DNA from: Taudactylus pleione
Lineage: Eukaryota > Chordata > Amphibia > Anura > Myobatrachidae
NCBI GenBank assembly: GCA_031769625.1
Contig: JAUIMM010000124.1
Coordinates: 11,559,001 to 11,623,000, forward strand
DNA length: 64,000 bases
Direction: 5' to 3'
Part shown: positions 42,570 to 55,100 of the stretch, in pieces
Layout: the number at the start of each line of letters is the position of its first letter
How positions within the stretch are numbered: position 1 is the first letter of the stretch
Notes under the pieces: generated by a model
Told to the model about the DNA's origin: nothing
What the model saw: only the letters and a program-made list of their open reading frames with translations
Database searches by the model: none
Translations under genes and position numbers: made by a program

Positions 42570-43193
42570 TTAGAATTTAAAGTTCTGCAATGCCAAGAAC
42601 CACCTGGTTATTCTTCCATTGCTCTCTTTATTCTCAGACATCCATTTCAAAAGGGCATGATCAGTGATCAACCTGAATTTCCTTCCTAGCAAGTAGTACC
42701 TGAGAGGTTCTATAGCCCACTTTATTGCCAATGCTTCTTTCTCAAACATAGCATAGTTTCTCTCATGTACATTTACCTTTCTGCCTAAATAAATAATCAG
42801 ATGTTCCTCGCCTTGTTTGTTCTGGGACAGGACCTCTCCTATCCCTACACCAGATGCATCAGTTTGCACAACAAATTCCCTGTTAAAGTCAGGTGTAATC
42901 AGAACTGGTTGGGTATACAAGGCTACCTTTAACTCCTGAAAAGCTTTTTCTGCTTCAGGACTCCATTTAATCATAACTTTCTGTTTGCCTTTGGTAAGTG
43001 GGACTGCAATGGTGGCAAAATTGGGTATAAATCTTCTATAATACCCTGTGATTCCCAAGAATGCTCTCACCTGTTTCATATTTAGGGGTCGTGACCAATT
43101 TTCTATTGCCTCAACTTTATTAAGTTGGGGCTTTATCAAACCTCTGCCAATGGTGTCTCTAAATACTTTACTTCTTTCATTCCTAGACAACAC
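42570..43193 (-). pseudogene. Gmr1-like RNase H, unit 2
   Basis: Same 207-codon frame as 29974-30597. One visible residue change (LRYYLLG for LRCYLLG). Catalytic residues retained. Confidence 0.88.
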
Positions 43194-43215
43194 TTTTTTG
43201 GGTTGGCTATCAATC

Positions 43216-43695
43216 CTACCTTAAGATGGAGTCTAACACTGCTTGTACTCTGGGTGAGTGAGACTGCCAATCAGGACTATAGATGATTACATAATCTAGG
43301 TAAGAAGCAGCATATTGTCTATGGGGCCTTACAATTTTATCCATCATCCTTTGTAAGGTAGCAGGTGCCCCATGTAACCCAAATGGCAGCATTTTATATT
43401 GGAACAATCCTTCTGGTGAAGAAAAATCTGTCTTTTCTTTGGCGGCCTCAGTTATTGGCACTTGCCAATACCCTTTGGATAAGTCTAGAGTGGTTAAATA
43501 CCTGGCTGTTCCTAATCTTTAATTAGTTCATCTACCCTAGCATCAAACTTTGACACTGTTCAATTTACGGAAATCATTGCAGAAGCGCAAACTCCTGTCA
43601 GGCTTTGGAATAAACACAAAGGGACTTGACCACTCGCTATGCGATTCTTCAATTACACTCAATTCCAAAATTTTTTACATTTCTTTGGACACTGA
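43216..43695 (-). pseudogene. Gmr1-like reverse transcriptase palm, unit 2
   Basis: Same degraded RT as unit 1, with YLDY in place of YxDD. Confidence 0.82.
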
Positions 43696-44615
43696 GGGCC
43701 TGATTCAGAGCCACTCGTAAGCGGCCGCTCGTTCGCTCCTAGCGATGTTCGCACAACTGCGCATGTGTATGGGTCGTAATGCGCATGCGCCAACCAGTCA
43801 TTGCGGTCGGAAATCGAGCGCTCGCAAAACAGCGAGTGCCTGCTAATTTGAGTGACAGGATGAGGCGTTTGTGGGTGGTAACAGGGGAAGGTGCTTGAAA
43901 ACTGGGAGTGGTGATCCGAACACAGGCGTGCCAAACGGTCAAAACAGGCGTTTTAAGGGTGTGAATAATTAACAAAGGAGCGTCATCGACCACGTCACTT
44001 GATTGTTTCTTAGCCTCAACTGTTCGCATGATTGCGGTAGGAAAATCCAACCACAAGCACTGCGAGCAGTTCAGACGCCTTTCGATGTACTCGATTAATC
44101 TAATAAATAGCAGAGATGATGTTGGATGCGAGCGGCCAGGGGGCGTCTTTACAAGATAGCGAGCGCATGTTTCGTTCGCTCGCTCAGACATAGAGGCGTC
44201 AACACATATACAAACATGCGGCGCTCATGTATATAAATATAAATATGATTTAGACTTTAATATATATATGAGTTGAAATGCAATTATTTAATCCTGTTTA
44301 AATCTTGTAATGAAATTCAGTCTCATGTACCAAACAACTCCATTGACTCTAATCCTATTGTGAGTCCCACAGCAATCCAATTAAGAAAAAAAGTCTTGTA
44401 TGATAAGAGAGTCTCGTATAATAATAATACCAGAAGTCACTGTGGTTAATCAATGTCCTTATATAAATCCCAAGATTGAAAAACTCATGCCACACTGTTC
44501 TTTCAAAGTATTTGTCCACAGGGTCCACCTTAAATACTCCTCCACAGCTCCACTTCAAAAATCAGCACCTTCAGTAATAAGGATAGGAACAGTATCACTT
44601 TCTTATAGACACAAT

Positions 44616-45182
44616 GGCCCTCATTTAGAGCCGTATGCTCTGAGCAGAGCGCACGCTCTGAGCAGAGCGCACGCTCTGAATGAGGGCCGGCCTCCATGAA
44701 AATGGAGCGTCCTCCTGGACACTCGTATAGCTGTGGGTCACCACCCACAGGCTATACGAGTGTGCAGTTTGATGGCCGCGATGGTCTTGACCATCGCGAC
44801 CATCGAAACTGCGAGCCGGAGCCTGCGGTTGAGGTTTTCAACCGCAAGCTCCGGAGTGATTTTGGCTCTATCAGAGCCAAAATCACTCCCACTGACATCA
44901 CTAGTGATGTCAGTGGGCCGGCTTCTGACGGGAGGCGTTTCCGTGGGAACGCCCCCGTCAGGGAGGCACGCCCCCGGCATGCCTACCAAAGGGGGCGTGC
45001 TGTCAATCAACATCGACAGCACGCCCCCTTTGATCAGACACAATGAGCGAAGGACTTTCCTTCGCTCGTCGCATCTGGCGCATGCGCACGACGGAGCTCC
45101 CTCCGTTGTGCGCATGCTCAGTCCAGAACATCGACCCACTTGCGAGCGGACAGCCGCTCGCGAGTGGGTCTGAATCAGGCCC
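44616..45182. mobile_element. Nested multi-hairpin MITE, 567 bp, unit 2
   Basis: Counterpart of 32025-32559. It retains a full hairpin GCGCATGCGCACGACGGAG...CTCCGTTGTGCGCATGC, of which one arm and the loop are missing in unit 1. Confidence 0.82.
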
Positions 45183-45463
45183 AATGTGTGCAGAGAGGTG
45201 ATAAGAATAAACTTACCCATGGTGTCCTCTGCTGGTCTCTTCTGTCCAAATCAGCTGGTGAGTGAGTGGGGGTGTGTGGACCTCTGTGTGTATATGCGTT
45301 ATATTCAGTGTGCCACATAGAATGTTGCTGGCTCAGTATACGATGCTGGCTCAGTAAAATCAATTTATTTGTAGAAGTAAATAAAAACTATATATACAAT
45401 ATCGAGATCAAAAGCAAAAAAACAAAACAAAACCACAGTCAATTATGTGTGTCCAATGTGCCC

Positions 45464-45499
45464 AACGCGTTTCATCCCATTTGCGGGACTTTTTCAAGG
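45464..45499 (-). other. Hammerhead-like motif, unit 2
   Basis: Copy of 32841-32876. Confidence 0.25.
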
Positions 45500-46102
45500 G
45501 TGTTACCAGACTGTAGTTCGTATGCCCTTTAAATACCTTGTTAATTACTCCCTGGACTCCGTTCGTTGTTACTTCCGGGTTCCGTCTTTAGCGCCTGCGC
45601 ACTGGAGTCAGTTCGCTGTCTGGAGATAATGCGCTTGTGTGAACTTGTGTTCCACGTGTATTCTTGATGTTGCAAATCGTCCTCTATCTTTTACTGCATA
45701 CCAGGACTTCTGCGCATGCGTCAAGCCTCTTCTGGGGACAAGCAAATTCCTTATGCATCATGTCTATTTGTTCCATGTTCCCTTGCTTTATTCTTGCATG
45801 TTATATCGTTTTTTGTCTCTTATAAGCCGGCGGCCATTTTGTCGTGGTCATTTTATCATTATGCAGATGGTTATCGTATTCCACTTACAATATTTGGCTC
45901 ATTTATCTCATTATTAATTGCAATCATCTTTGCTTATTCAGATGTTAAATCACATATATATTCACATATATATTCAGAAGTAAATTCAGATGTTGTTAAT
46001 ATATTCGTCAACAGACCGCAAAGAGCGAGCGCTCAATTTAAATATTCGGCTCCTTTTTCTGAACGAGCGAGCGCAAATAGCGTCCGGCTCTGAATCAGGC
46101 CC

Positions 46103-46843
46103 TGATTCCCTTTGGGCTTCTGGTAATCTATAGGGCTTTAGGTTATTATTAACCCCTGGGTCAGTGATTATGTCATGTTTAATGACTGTGGTTTTACCTG
46201 GTATGTCTGAAAACAGAACCCTATTTCTTATAAGAAATTCTTTAACTTCCTGCTGTTGAAAAGGCAACAGGGTTTTAGCTACTGTCACTTTGGAAACCAA
46301 TGACCCTGGGTTTACCGGAGAGGCTTGGACAGCTGACAGAGTTGCTCTATCCTTCCAGGGTTTTATAATATTTACATGGTATATCTGTTCTGACTTTCTT
46401 TTCCCAGGCTGGTAAACTTTGTAATTAATGTCCCCCACAAGTTTGTTTTCTACCGTGGGAACCAACACCAGCACTCTGTCACCAGGAGCAAAGATGTGTA
46501 ACTGGGCATTACAGTTGTACATGCACTGCTGTGCCTGTTGGGCCTGTTCCAAGTGCTCTCTCACTACCGGCACCACTGCAGCAATTCTTTCCTGTATTTG
46601 GAAAACATGCTCAATAACAGTTTTATATGGACTGGACTGCCCCTCCCATGTCTCTTTGGCAATGTCACATAATCTCCTTGGGTGTCTCCAGTACAAGAAA
46701 TCAAAAGGCAAAAGCCCTGTGGGGGATTGGGGAACCTCTCTTATGGCCAACAAAAAATAAGGTAACAAGTAATCCCAATCTCTTCCATCTTTGTCCACCA
46801 CTTTACTTAACATGTGTGTTAAAGTTTTGTTAAAACTCTTCAC
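46103..46843 (-). pseudogene. Gmr1-like integrase C-terminal part and RT start, unit 2
   Basis: Same as 33480-34220. Here the frame is open through the transposon boundary (to 45986), because the flanking codon is TGA out of frame rather than the TAA created in unit 1. The additional residues are transposon-encoded and not part of pol. Confidence 0.86.
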
Positions 46844-46882
46844 TAACCCATCGGTCTGGGAGTGATACCCAGAGGTTCTTAA

Positions 46883-47542
46883 CTAAGCAATTTTAAACAG
46901 GCGGCATAACTCTTTCATGATTTTTGACATAAATGGGGTAACTTGGTCAGTCAGAATTTCCCTAGGTATTCCCAACCTGCTATAGACATGGACTATTTCT
47001 CTAGCAATAGTTTTTGTTAACGTATTGCGCAATGGTATCGCTTCGGGGTACCTGGTAGAATAATCCATTATCACCAGAATATACTGATGGCCCCGGGCAG
47101 ATTTCATTAAATGTTCAACCAAATCCCTAGCTATTCTTTCAAACGGAACCTCAATAATGGGTAATGGGACAAGTGGACTTTTAAAGTGTGGCTTTGGAGC
47201 ATGATACTGACCTTTAGGACAGGATGCACAATATTCAGATACCGCTTTATGAACCCTGGGCCAGAAAAATCTCTGTAAAATTTGCTCAGTGGTCTTCTCT
47301 ATCCCTAGGTGACCTGCGGTTTTGTGACCATGAGCCAGGACTAACACTATTCTTCTATATGCCTTGAGAATTACCAATTGTTCCACAATATATTCCACTT
47401 TCTTAGTCACTTGATACAAAAGATCCTTGTGTACTGGCATGTGAGGATATGACAACTGGCTATCTGGGTCTACGGGTTTACCATCAGTCACTTTTACATT
47501 CTCCCTGGCTTTAACCAGAGTAGGGTAATTTAACTGCTCCAC
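46883..47542 (-). pseudogene. Gmr1-like integrase zinc and core domain, unit 2
   Basis: Same as 34260-34919, with VEHLMKSA in place of VERLMKSA. Confidence 0.87.
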
Positions 47543-47906
47543 GGCAAAGATCTATTTTCTGACTTCAAGGTCAAGCAGACGATCAACTGGTTCAACAACA
47601 TTTCCTATATCAGTGGGAGGCTCATCATGCTGCAACCCACCATCACACTCAGCATTCTCTGGTTCACCAACCATGCTATAAAAAATGAACATCTCAGACT
47701 CTGCAGAAACTCCCACTGCTACTTTATCAGTAACCTTCTCAAATGGGTTGGGTTATTTACTGCTATAACAAATAGGCTTTCCCACAACTTCCAGAAGTGA
47801 GTAAAGTCTCTCCCAATATTGCGTCATACATCAAGCCATGAACTATACCCATAGAGACTACAGCAGAACCACAATGCGTCTTTATGTTCACTTTCACAGT
47901 AACATA

Positions 47907-48116
47907 CTACCGAGTATACCCATGTATGCAAATCACACCAACAGTTTTTCCCTTATGATTTAAGGGGTTCACCAGTTCAGCTTTCATAAGAGTAACCAGG
48001 CTACCTGAATCTAACAGAACCTCTACCTGCTTGTCTTCTATAGTACCTATACACATTTTCTTATCTGTCTCAGCCTGTCGGTCAGCAGTACAGGCTGGCT
48101 GTGCAAAGAAAGACAC
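47907..48116 (-). pseudogene. Gmr1-like aspartic protease, unit 2
   Basis: Copy of 35284-35493 with the DSG motif. Confidence 0.75.
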
Positions 48117-48785
48117 TCTGCAGTATCACATTGCATAGGTTCAGATGTAAGTGAACAATTAGTAGTAATATGGCACAAATCACCACATCGAAAACATTGT
48201 ATCATATTATTGTCAAGTCTTTTAGGGGCTAGGAACCTAGCTGGCCTATTTCCAGGTTCCAAGCCCACAGTCTTAAGTTCATTCCACCACCCAGCACCCT
48301 TCTTCCCTGTAACAGTTTTACCAGTGATCACAGGAGATTGCTGTTGTGGAAGTGGGGCTCGTGGGGCACACAACAGTTCCTCAGCCACCACATACCTCTC
48401 CACCAGTTCAACCAATTGGTCTGCTGTTTTATGGTCTGCATGGCTCACCCACTTGCACAGAGTTGCAGGTAGAGACCGCAGGTATCTATCCTTAATTATC
48501 CTTTCCACGATCTGCGGTCCTGATAAAGTCTCTGGCTGCAGCCACTTTGTGGCTAGATGGACAAGGTTATGCATTTGAGAGTGTGGAGGCTTTTCAGTTT
48601 GGAACTCCCAGAGGTGGACTTGTTGAGCATGAACAAACATCGTGACTTCAGCATGAGTTAGGCACAAGTCAAAGTGTGCTTTCTGTGGTTCTCCAGACAG
48701 GAAGGGTGCCACAAGACTTGCCCACTGCTCTTTAGGCCAATTCCCTCTTTCTGCGGTTCTTTCAAAGGCCTTAAAATATGCTTCC
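48047..48785 (-). pseudogene. Gmr1-like gag C-terminal part, unit 2
   Basis: Copy of 35424-36162 with capsid-like domain and zinc knuckle. Confidence 0.85.
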
Positions 48786-51131
48786 GGAGTAGCATAGAAC
48801 CATGGCACCCGGAGAAAGTGTGTGTCACAGCGCCCCCTCCCTGTACTCAACTGTGCCAGTGGGGTATGGCCAGCCTGCAGGGCAATACTGAAATGAAGAG
48901 AAAAACAGCAAACAGTGACAGTATTACGCTGGGTATTGAGGTCCCATTAGGGGAATAGAATGCTTCAGTGATACACTATCTGACATTAAGGGGTAGATCC
49001 TTTGGCACTGTTTTATTTATGTATAGCACCTAGGATCTAACTTTTATCTAATTTGAATCATTGTTATTAGTCAATAGAGCAGATTGTATTATATATTCTG
49101 ATCATTTAACTTAAATTGGCAGAATACATGTGCTAGAGTGAAATTCCACAGGGTGCACAGCTTATGACTGTGATTACTGCCCCAAGCAGTTTTTACTGGA
49201 GTGGGAACACCTATAGGAAGATCCATTCTCAGCTATTCTCCTGCTTCGCAAATATACATTGCACCTATATTAATGTGAGTACTACTAATCTTGTTCTGTC
49301 TACCACCATTATTTCAGGTCTCCTAGTACAGTTTTTTTTAAAAGACCATTCAAATAACACTTTGTGGTCATGCCTGGGAACACCTCCATTACTTTAAATA
49401 GCACAGCAGTGACTTTTTTTTTAACTCATACCTGCCAATAAGAAAAGGAGAGGATAGGGGTGGTGACAGAAGCCAATAAGAAAGGAGAGGAGAGGGACAA
49501 AGAGTTGATCAGAGAGAGGGGTGGTGACAGAAGCCAATAAGAAAGGAGTGGACAAGGGCAAAGAGCCAATCCCATGGTAGATTGGGGAGGGAATTAAAGA
49601 GGTGAGAAGTCAATCTGACAGGAAAGGGGAGGTGACAGAAGATGATCACAGAGGAGGGAGGGCCGGCAGTCTGGGCAGCTTGAGGGAGCATGAAATGTAG
49701 AAATGGATCTCAGATCCGTTACTTATTTAGGATATAGAGCAGACAAACTGAGATAAATTTAACAGTCGGCCATCATACTGTGCAGTGCCCCATGAATTCT
49801 GGAAACCTGAATGGCGCCCTCTGTCCATTTTGGCGCCTGGAGCTCATGCTCCACTGGAACCACCCTCGCTACTCCCCTGCTTCCACATCATCACTCTGGG
49901 TCATATTTTACAGAAAGTGGTTGGCCCGTATGGAGCGAGTGCTAGTTGGAAGGTCATTGGTACCATGTCCAGACCTGGTTACCAGCTGCTGTACCACTTC
50001 TCTTAAGGCCTGGTGGGTTTCCTCTACGGCAACTTGTTGTTGTCTCTGGGATACCTCAAAGGCCAATAGTTGCACATTGGTGGATTCTTGCTGAGCCCTG
50101 GTAACTTCCTGCTGAGCTCTGAGGCCAGCCTGCAGGGGAATACTGAAATGAAGAGAAAAACAGCAAACAGTGACAGCATCACGCTGGATATTGAGGTCCC
50201 ATTAGGGGAATAGAATGCTTCGGCGATACACTATTTAACATTAATGGGTTTATCCTTTGGCACTGTTTTATTTATGTATAGCACCTAGGATCTGACTTTT
50301 ATCTAATTTGAATCATTGTTATTAGTCAATAGAGCAGATTGTATTATATATTCTGATCATTTAACATAAATTGGCAGAATACATGTGCTAGAGTGAAATT
50401 CCACAGGGTGCACAGCTTATGACTGTGATTACTGCCCCAAGCAGTTTTCACTGGAGTGGGAAGACCTATGGGAAGATCTATTCTCAGCTATGCTCCTGCT
50501 TCGCAAATATATATTGCACCTATATTAATGTGAGTACTACTAATCACGTTCTGTCTACCACCATTATTTCAGGTCTCCTAGTACAGTATTTTTTAAAAGA
50601 CCTTTCAAATAACACTTTGTGGTCATGCCTGGGAACACCTCCATTACTTTAAATAGCACAGCAGTGACTTTTTTTTTAACTCATACCTGCCAATAAGAAA
50701 AGGAGAGGAGAGGGGTGGTGACAGAAGCCAATAAGACAAGGAGAGGAGAGGGACAAAGAGTTGATCAGAGAGGGGCGGTGACAGAAGCCAATAAGAAAGG
50801 AGTGAACAGGGGCAGAGAGCTGATCCCATGGTAGATTGGGGAGGGAATTAAAGAGGTGAGAAGTCAATCTGACAGGAAAGGGGAGGTGACAGAAGATGAT
50901 CACAGAGGAGGGAGGGCCGGCATTCTGGGCAGCTTGAGGGAGAATGAAATGTGGAAATGGATCTCAGATCCGTTACTGAATTAGGATATAGAGCAAACAA
51001 ACTGAGATAAAACTAACAGTCGGCCATCATACTGTGCAGTGCCCCATGAATTCCAGAAACCTGAATGGCGCCCTCTGTCCATTTTGGCGCCCAGAGCTCA
51101 TGCTCCACTGGAAGCACTCTTGCTACTCCCC
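48786..51131. mobile_element. Gag-inserted element expanded by internal tandem duplication, unit 2
   Basis: Same outer boundaries as 36163-37254 but 2346 bp long. A full element (48786 to about 49877) is followed by about 246 bp of gag (to 50123). A second element lacking its first 80 bp follows (50124-51131). Confidence 0.75.
48869..50123 (+). repeat. 1255-bp inner tandem repeat, first copy
   Basis: Starts GCCAGCCTGCAGGGCAATAC and ends GCTGAGCTCTGAG. Includes a diverged piece of gag N-terminus (49880-50123). Confidence 0.88.
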
Positions 51132-51377
51132 TGCTTCCACATCATCACTCTGGGTCATCTTTTGCAGAAAGTGGCTGGCCCGTATGGAGTGAGTGCTAGC
51201 TGGAAGGTCATTGGTACCATTTCCTGACCTGGCTACCAGCTGCTGTACCACTTCTCTTAAGGCCTGGCGGGTTTCCTCTATGGTGACTTGATGATGCACC
51301 TGGGCTACTTCAAAGGCCAATAGTTGCACATTGGTGGATTCTTGCTGAGCCCTGGTAACTTCCTGCTGAGCTCTGAG
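50124..51377 (+). repeat. 1255-bp inner tandem repeat, second copy
   Basis: Starts GCCAGCCTGCAGGGGAATAC. It differs from the first copy at roughly one site in twenty by eye, far more than unit 1 differs from unit 2. The inner duplication is therefore older than the 12.6-kb duplication. Confidence 0.88.
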
Positions 51378-51533
51378 AGATTCTTGCTGAATTTTGTTAG
51401 TTTCCTGTTGAGCGGCTGTAGCCTGAAGCAAGGCCTTAACAATTTCTTCAATGTTGTCTGGGTGTAGGTTGGAAGCAAAATCTGGCTTCCCTAAGCATCT
51501 GTCAATGCCACCTTCATGGATTCTACAGAACAC
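51132..51533 (-). pseudogene. Gmr1-like gag N-terminal part, unit 2
   Basis: Copy of 37255-37656 with the Gln-rich coiled-coil segment. Confidence 0.8.
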
Positions 51534-51644
51534 GAGTTGATAACCAAAACAACAAATTGGTGTCTGTCACTTTAAATTTCAAATGTAAAACTTTTCATTT
51601 TGCTGCAATTTTCAGTGTGTGTGTTGCCCGCATTTTCCACCACT

Positions 51645-52250
51645 TGTAATAAGATCGGGTACAGGAGGTCCCTCTCCTGGGGTAGTTGGACCCTTACTTA
51701 CACAGAGCAACCAGGAAACAGCATACCAGTCCAGGGTTTTCGTGCAAGCTGGCCGAAGACAGTTTTTATTGTGAAGTAATAAAATAAATGAAATCATAAA
51801 AATAAATCCTAGCCTGTCTGGGCACTAACTAAACAAATAAATCTTTCTCTCAAAGGGCAGGGCCTACTGCCCTCACCACAAACATAGGCATATGCACAGC
51901 ACTTACATATACATCACAGTGTCTCTGAACAAACCTCACTGTTTGTTCTCCCCAGGTAAATGAGACCCTGACCTAAACCCTAACACAGCTTATATGAGCC
52001 TCACACAGCTGCAAGTACTAATCAGCCTGTTCTCAGGCTGAAATCCGGAAAGGTCAAAGTGGACTTGAGGATAGAGCCCTCCCTTCACTCTCACATCCAC
52101 ACCCCCAGACCCATTATCTGGCTTTTACCAAAAGCTGACACTCTAATCTGTTTAGCAGAACAGACTTTTCCTGGGGGTTTAAAACACATAGGCCAAAAAC
52201 CTAGGACAAACATATCTGCCATTAACCACTTTACAAGAGCTTCTATCACA
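51645..52250 (-). repeat. 5' LTR of the Gmr1-like element, unit 2
   Basis: Copy of 37768-38373 with only a few substitutions (for example TTTTCGTGCAAG for TTTTAGTGCAAG). Confidence 0.85.
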
Positions 52251-52290
52251 ATATATTTATTAAAATTAAAAAAACTAGGATTATAATCGC

Positions 52291-52502
52291 AGGTGTACTG
52301 CGTGCACTCATCAGCACACGCACTTCTGCTGATAGCAGCACGCAACTGTGTTAGGAGCTCAGGCTGTCTCCTCTGCAGATCACTCCAGTGCCTCTCCAGT
52401 TGCACAACAGTGCGACGGGTCCCCACTGCCATGCGGATGCAGAGGCGCGCCACCCTGTATGCAGCCACTGTCATCCAATGCCGCCAGGGTCCCAGAGCAA
52501 GT
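52291..52502 (-). pseudogene. Harbinger Myb/SANT-like exon, unit 2
   Basis: Copy of 38414-38625. Confidence 0.6.
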
Positions 52503-53429
52503 CCCGCTGATTTTTCCTAAAATAACAATTTTTTGGGAAAAATCAGATGTACTCTGGAGGTGCTGAAAAAAAAACTCCCACCACTCAAAATAGAAAAATC
52601 CCTGCAACTACAGTAGTTCAATAGCAAAAATCCTGCACCTGCAGACAAAACCTCGTATGTGTGGGATTTTTGCTATTCTCGCCCCCAAATAAATATGTCC
52701 CATAGCAGTCACAGGAATTTGCATTGTGTGATTAAACTGTGAGTAAACCAAAGCCACTTTATAATGTTTCGTACAATCCTTATTCACACTTTGATTGTTT
52801 AATTGCTTACTAATTGCATATGTTCACACTGTTGTCTGCAAGGGAGTAGTTGGGATTGGAAAAGCATACACCCAGTGTGACACGTAGTTGCAATTGGGGG
52901 TATGGATTACGGACTTCGGAAGGTAGCATTTGTGATCGAAGATTGGTTGCGTATGTACGCAGTTGCGATCTTTACTGAATCACGCCCAGAGTGCCTAATT
53001 TATACAAATCCTCCTTCAGTTTAAATACTATTGAAAAGTATTTTAATAGGTTCCATTTGATATGGATCAAGTCATTTCATGTAATGTAAAGGATTGTGAA
53101 TTACATATTGTAAGAAAAATATAATCTACTATAAATTGTATCTCAAAGGAAGCAATGAATGTGTTTTAAAATATCCAATAAAATTATATAACAACCAATG
53201 TCGCATCCTGTGTGATAACCAGATCTTGTTGATGCCAACTCTATTACTCAATTAGAGAGGTCATTAGTACAATAAAATAAGTTTTTCTCCCATGCCATAA
53301 TAATTCTTGCCAACCTTTTATTGCGACTTCCTGTTTAATTGCTTCGATATCATTTTGAATCAGTCGTTTATTCCTTTAATTTCTTATGGTTCACACACAA
53401 TATTTACAAGAAAGCAATTGATGTGTTTA

Positions 53430-53430
<1 letters not shown>

Positions 53431-53457
<27 letters not shown>
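53431..53457. repeat. (TA)n microsatellite, unit 2
   Basis: Shorter allele of the 39554 tract. Confidence 0.95.
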
Positions 53458-53461
<4 letters not shown>

Positions 53462-54678
53462 TGAATTAAAATTACATCCATTGTAACATACTGGTGCTTA
53501 TTATGAGTTGGGAGCAAAGCAAAGAAATACAAATAGAAAATACCATCATACCTGGTCAAACTATGAAGGGTAAATACTGTCTGCTTTTGCATGTGGCCGA
53601 CAAATGCTGGACAACTTTTTTAAAATGCAATATAGAGTTGAGTTTGGTCACACTCCTCTCAAACCTAAATCTCTCATTTCAGATTTACCCCCCCTGCAAT
53701 GCAACATGCTTTTTTTTTATCAAGGTGCAAAGTTACCTGTTATTGTTTTTTTTAGCTTTTTAGCTTTGCTCCCAACTCAGAATAAGACTTTTACATTTTG
53801 TTTTTTAAATCTGTGTGTGTACAGTATATGCTATTAGCAGCTCTTATACACAGCAACCTGTACATTATGTTTAGTGATCTTTGCAGCTAATAAAAACTTG
53901 ATACTATCAGTGGCATCCATCCACATGGTGACAGCCGGTACGGATCGGAATGTAGTGCGCACAGTGAAGTCATGCTTCGGCAAAAGGGGTGTGGCCTCAC
54001 TGGTAGTGGTATGGTCTCACGGGTAGGGGGTGTGACCTCGCATCCCGAACCCCCATTTTAGTCACCCCGGAGTCCTGGAGATGCGGACTCCCCCTGGGGA
54101 CTAGTCTGTGTGCAGTGCAGACTCCTGAAATGCTACAGTGCACCCCGGGTCCTGTCACCGAGGAGGATTCAGCACTTTGGTGTCACCCCTCGATGAGTGA
54201 CACCCGGGTGCGCAATTCCGTTCTCTGCTAAAACACCCGCTTATTATTATTAGATTTAAACTTAGTAACTTTACTCTCTTTCAGTTCCTGCATGCTATAC
54301 ATGTTATACAATATAAATTTAAAAAACAATACATCCAGAGAATGTCACACCCTTATAATGTTTAGAAATCCAGACCATTTTTCCTGCCTGTCTCATGGGT
54401 GGCCACACAAGGAATGAGATTGGAGAGTGAGTGGGCTCCTTGGCGGGAACCGATGCTGATGTGGTGCTACTAGGGTTAATAAAGAAAGCAGTAGGGAAGG
54501 TTCCAGAAGCACTGATATTCTGGCTACTGTGCTGAGTGGCAGGTAAGCCATGACATGGAGCTGATCCAACTGGATTAGGAGACGGAGAGTGTGCTGTCCA
54601 AGTTCTGCCTTTCTACTTTCACCAAGGGCAACTGAACAGCAACAGTAAATGTGGGAGAGGTAAAAAAAACATATTTTT

Positions 54679-55100
54679 GAGATGTCTGATGGCTTATAAG
54701 AGTTGGGGACATCTAATAGACGTGTATGGGGCATGGGACTGATGACATGTGAAGGTGGCCTGATGGTATGTGGGGGCAGTCAAATAGCTTGTGGTGGAAA
54801 TCTTATGGCATGTACATGGAGTCTGATGGGCATGTAAGGGGATCTTGGGAAGGTTTGATGGCAAAGAAGGGGCATGCAGCAATGTATTATGGCATAGAAG
54901 GAACACATTGTTGTGTCTGATAGGCATATGGGGATGCCTTATTGTCTGTGGGTTTATTTGATAGGCATGTCAGTGGAATTGGGAGAGGTCTAATGGCATG
55001 TGGGATGTTGATGGACAGTTAAGTGGCATATGTTTGGTGTATGATGTCATGTAAGGGGCACGTAAGGATGTCTGATGCATGTAAGAGACAAATGGGGACT
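54679..55100 (+). repeat. Degenerate minisatellite, unit about 26 bp, unit 2
   Basis: Copy of 40810-41240 with 3 bp less (GAGTTGGGGAC for GAGCATGTGGGGAC). Confidence 0.6.

Larger units (their letters stand above)
43696..46102. mobile_element. Harbinger-type composite element, 2407 bp, unit 2
   Basis: Same element as 31100-33479, here with perfect TGA flanks on both sides (43693-43695 and 46103-46105). It contains 32 more bp near 45077-45110 than unit 1. Confidence 0.87.
42351..52250 (-). mobile_element. Gmr1-like Ty3/Gypsy retrotransposon, unit 2
   Basis: Copy of the unit 1 element with the same stops, the same YLDY and LVKSFN lesions, and the same two insertions. All of these predate the duplication. 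3' LTR remnant is 42351-42459 and 5' LTR is 51645-52250. Confidence 0.85.

Noticed and set aside
29972..42700. Two identical retrotransposons as independent insertions
   Set aside because: Flanking non-element DNA, nested insertions and lesions are all shared, so this is one insertion duplicated with its surroundings.
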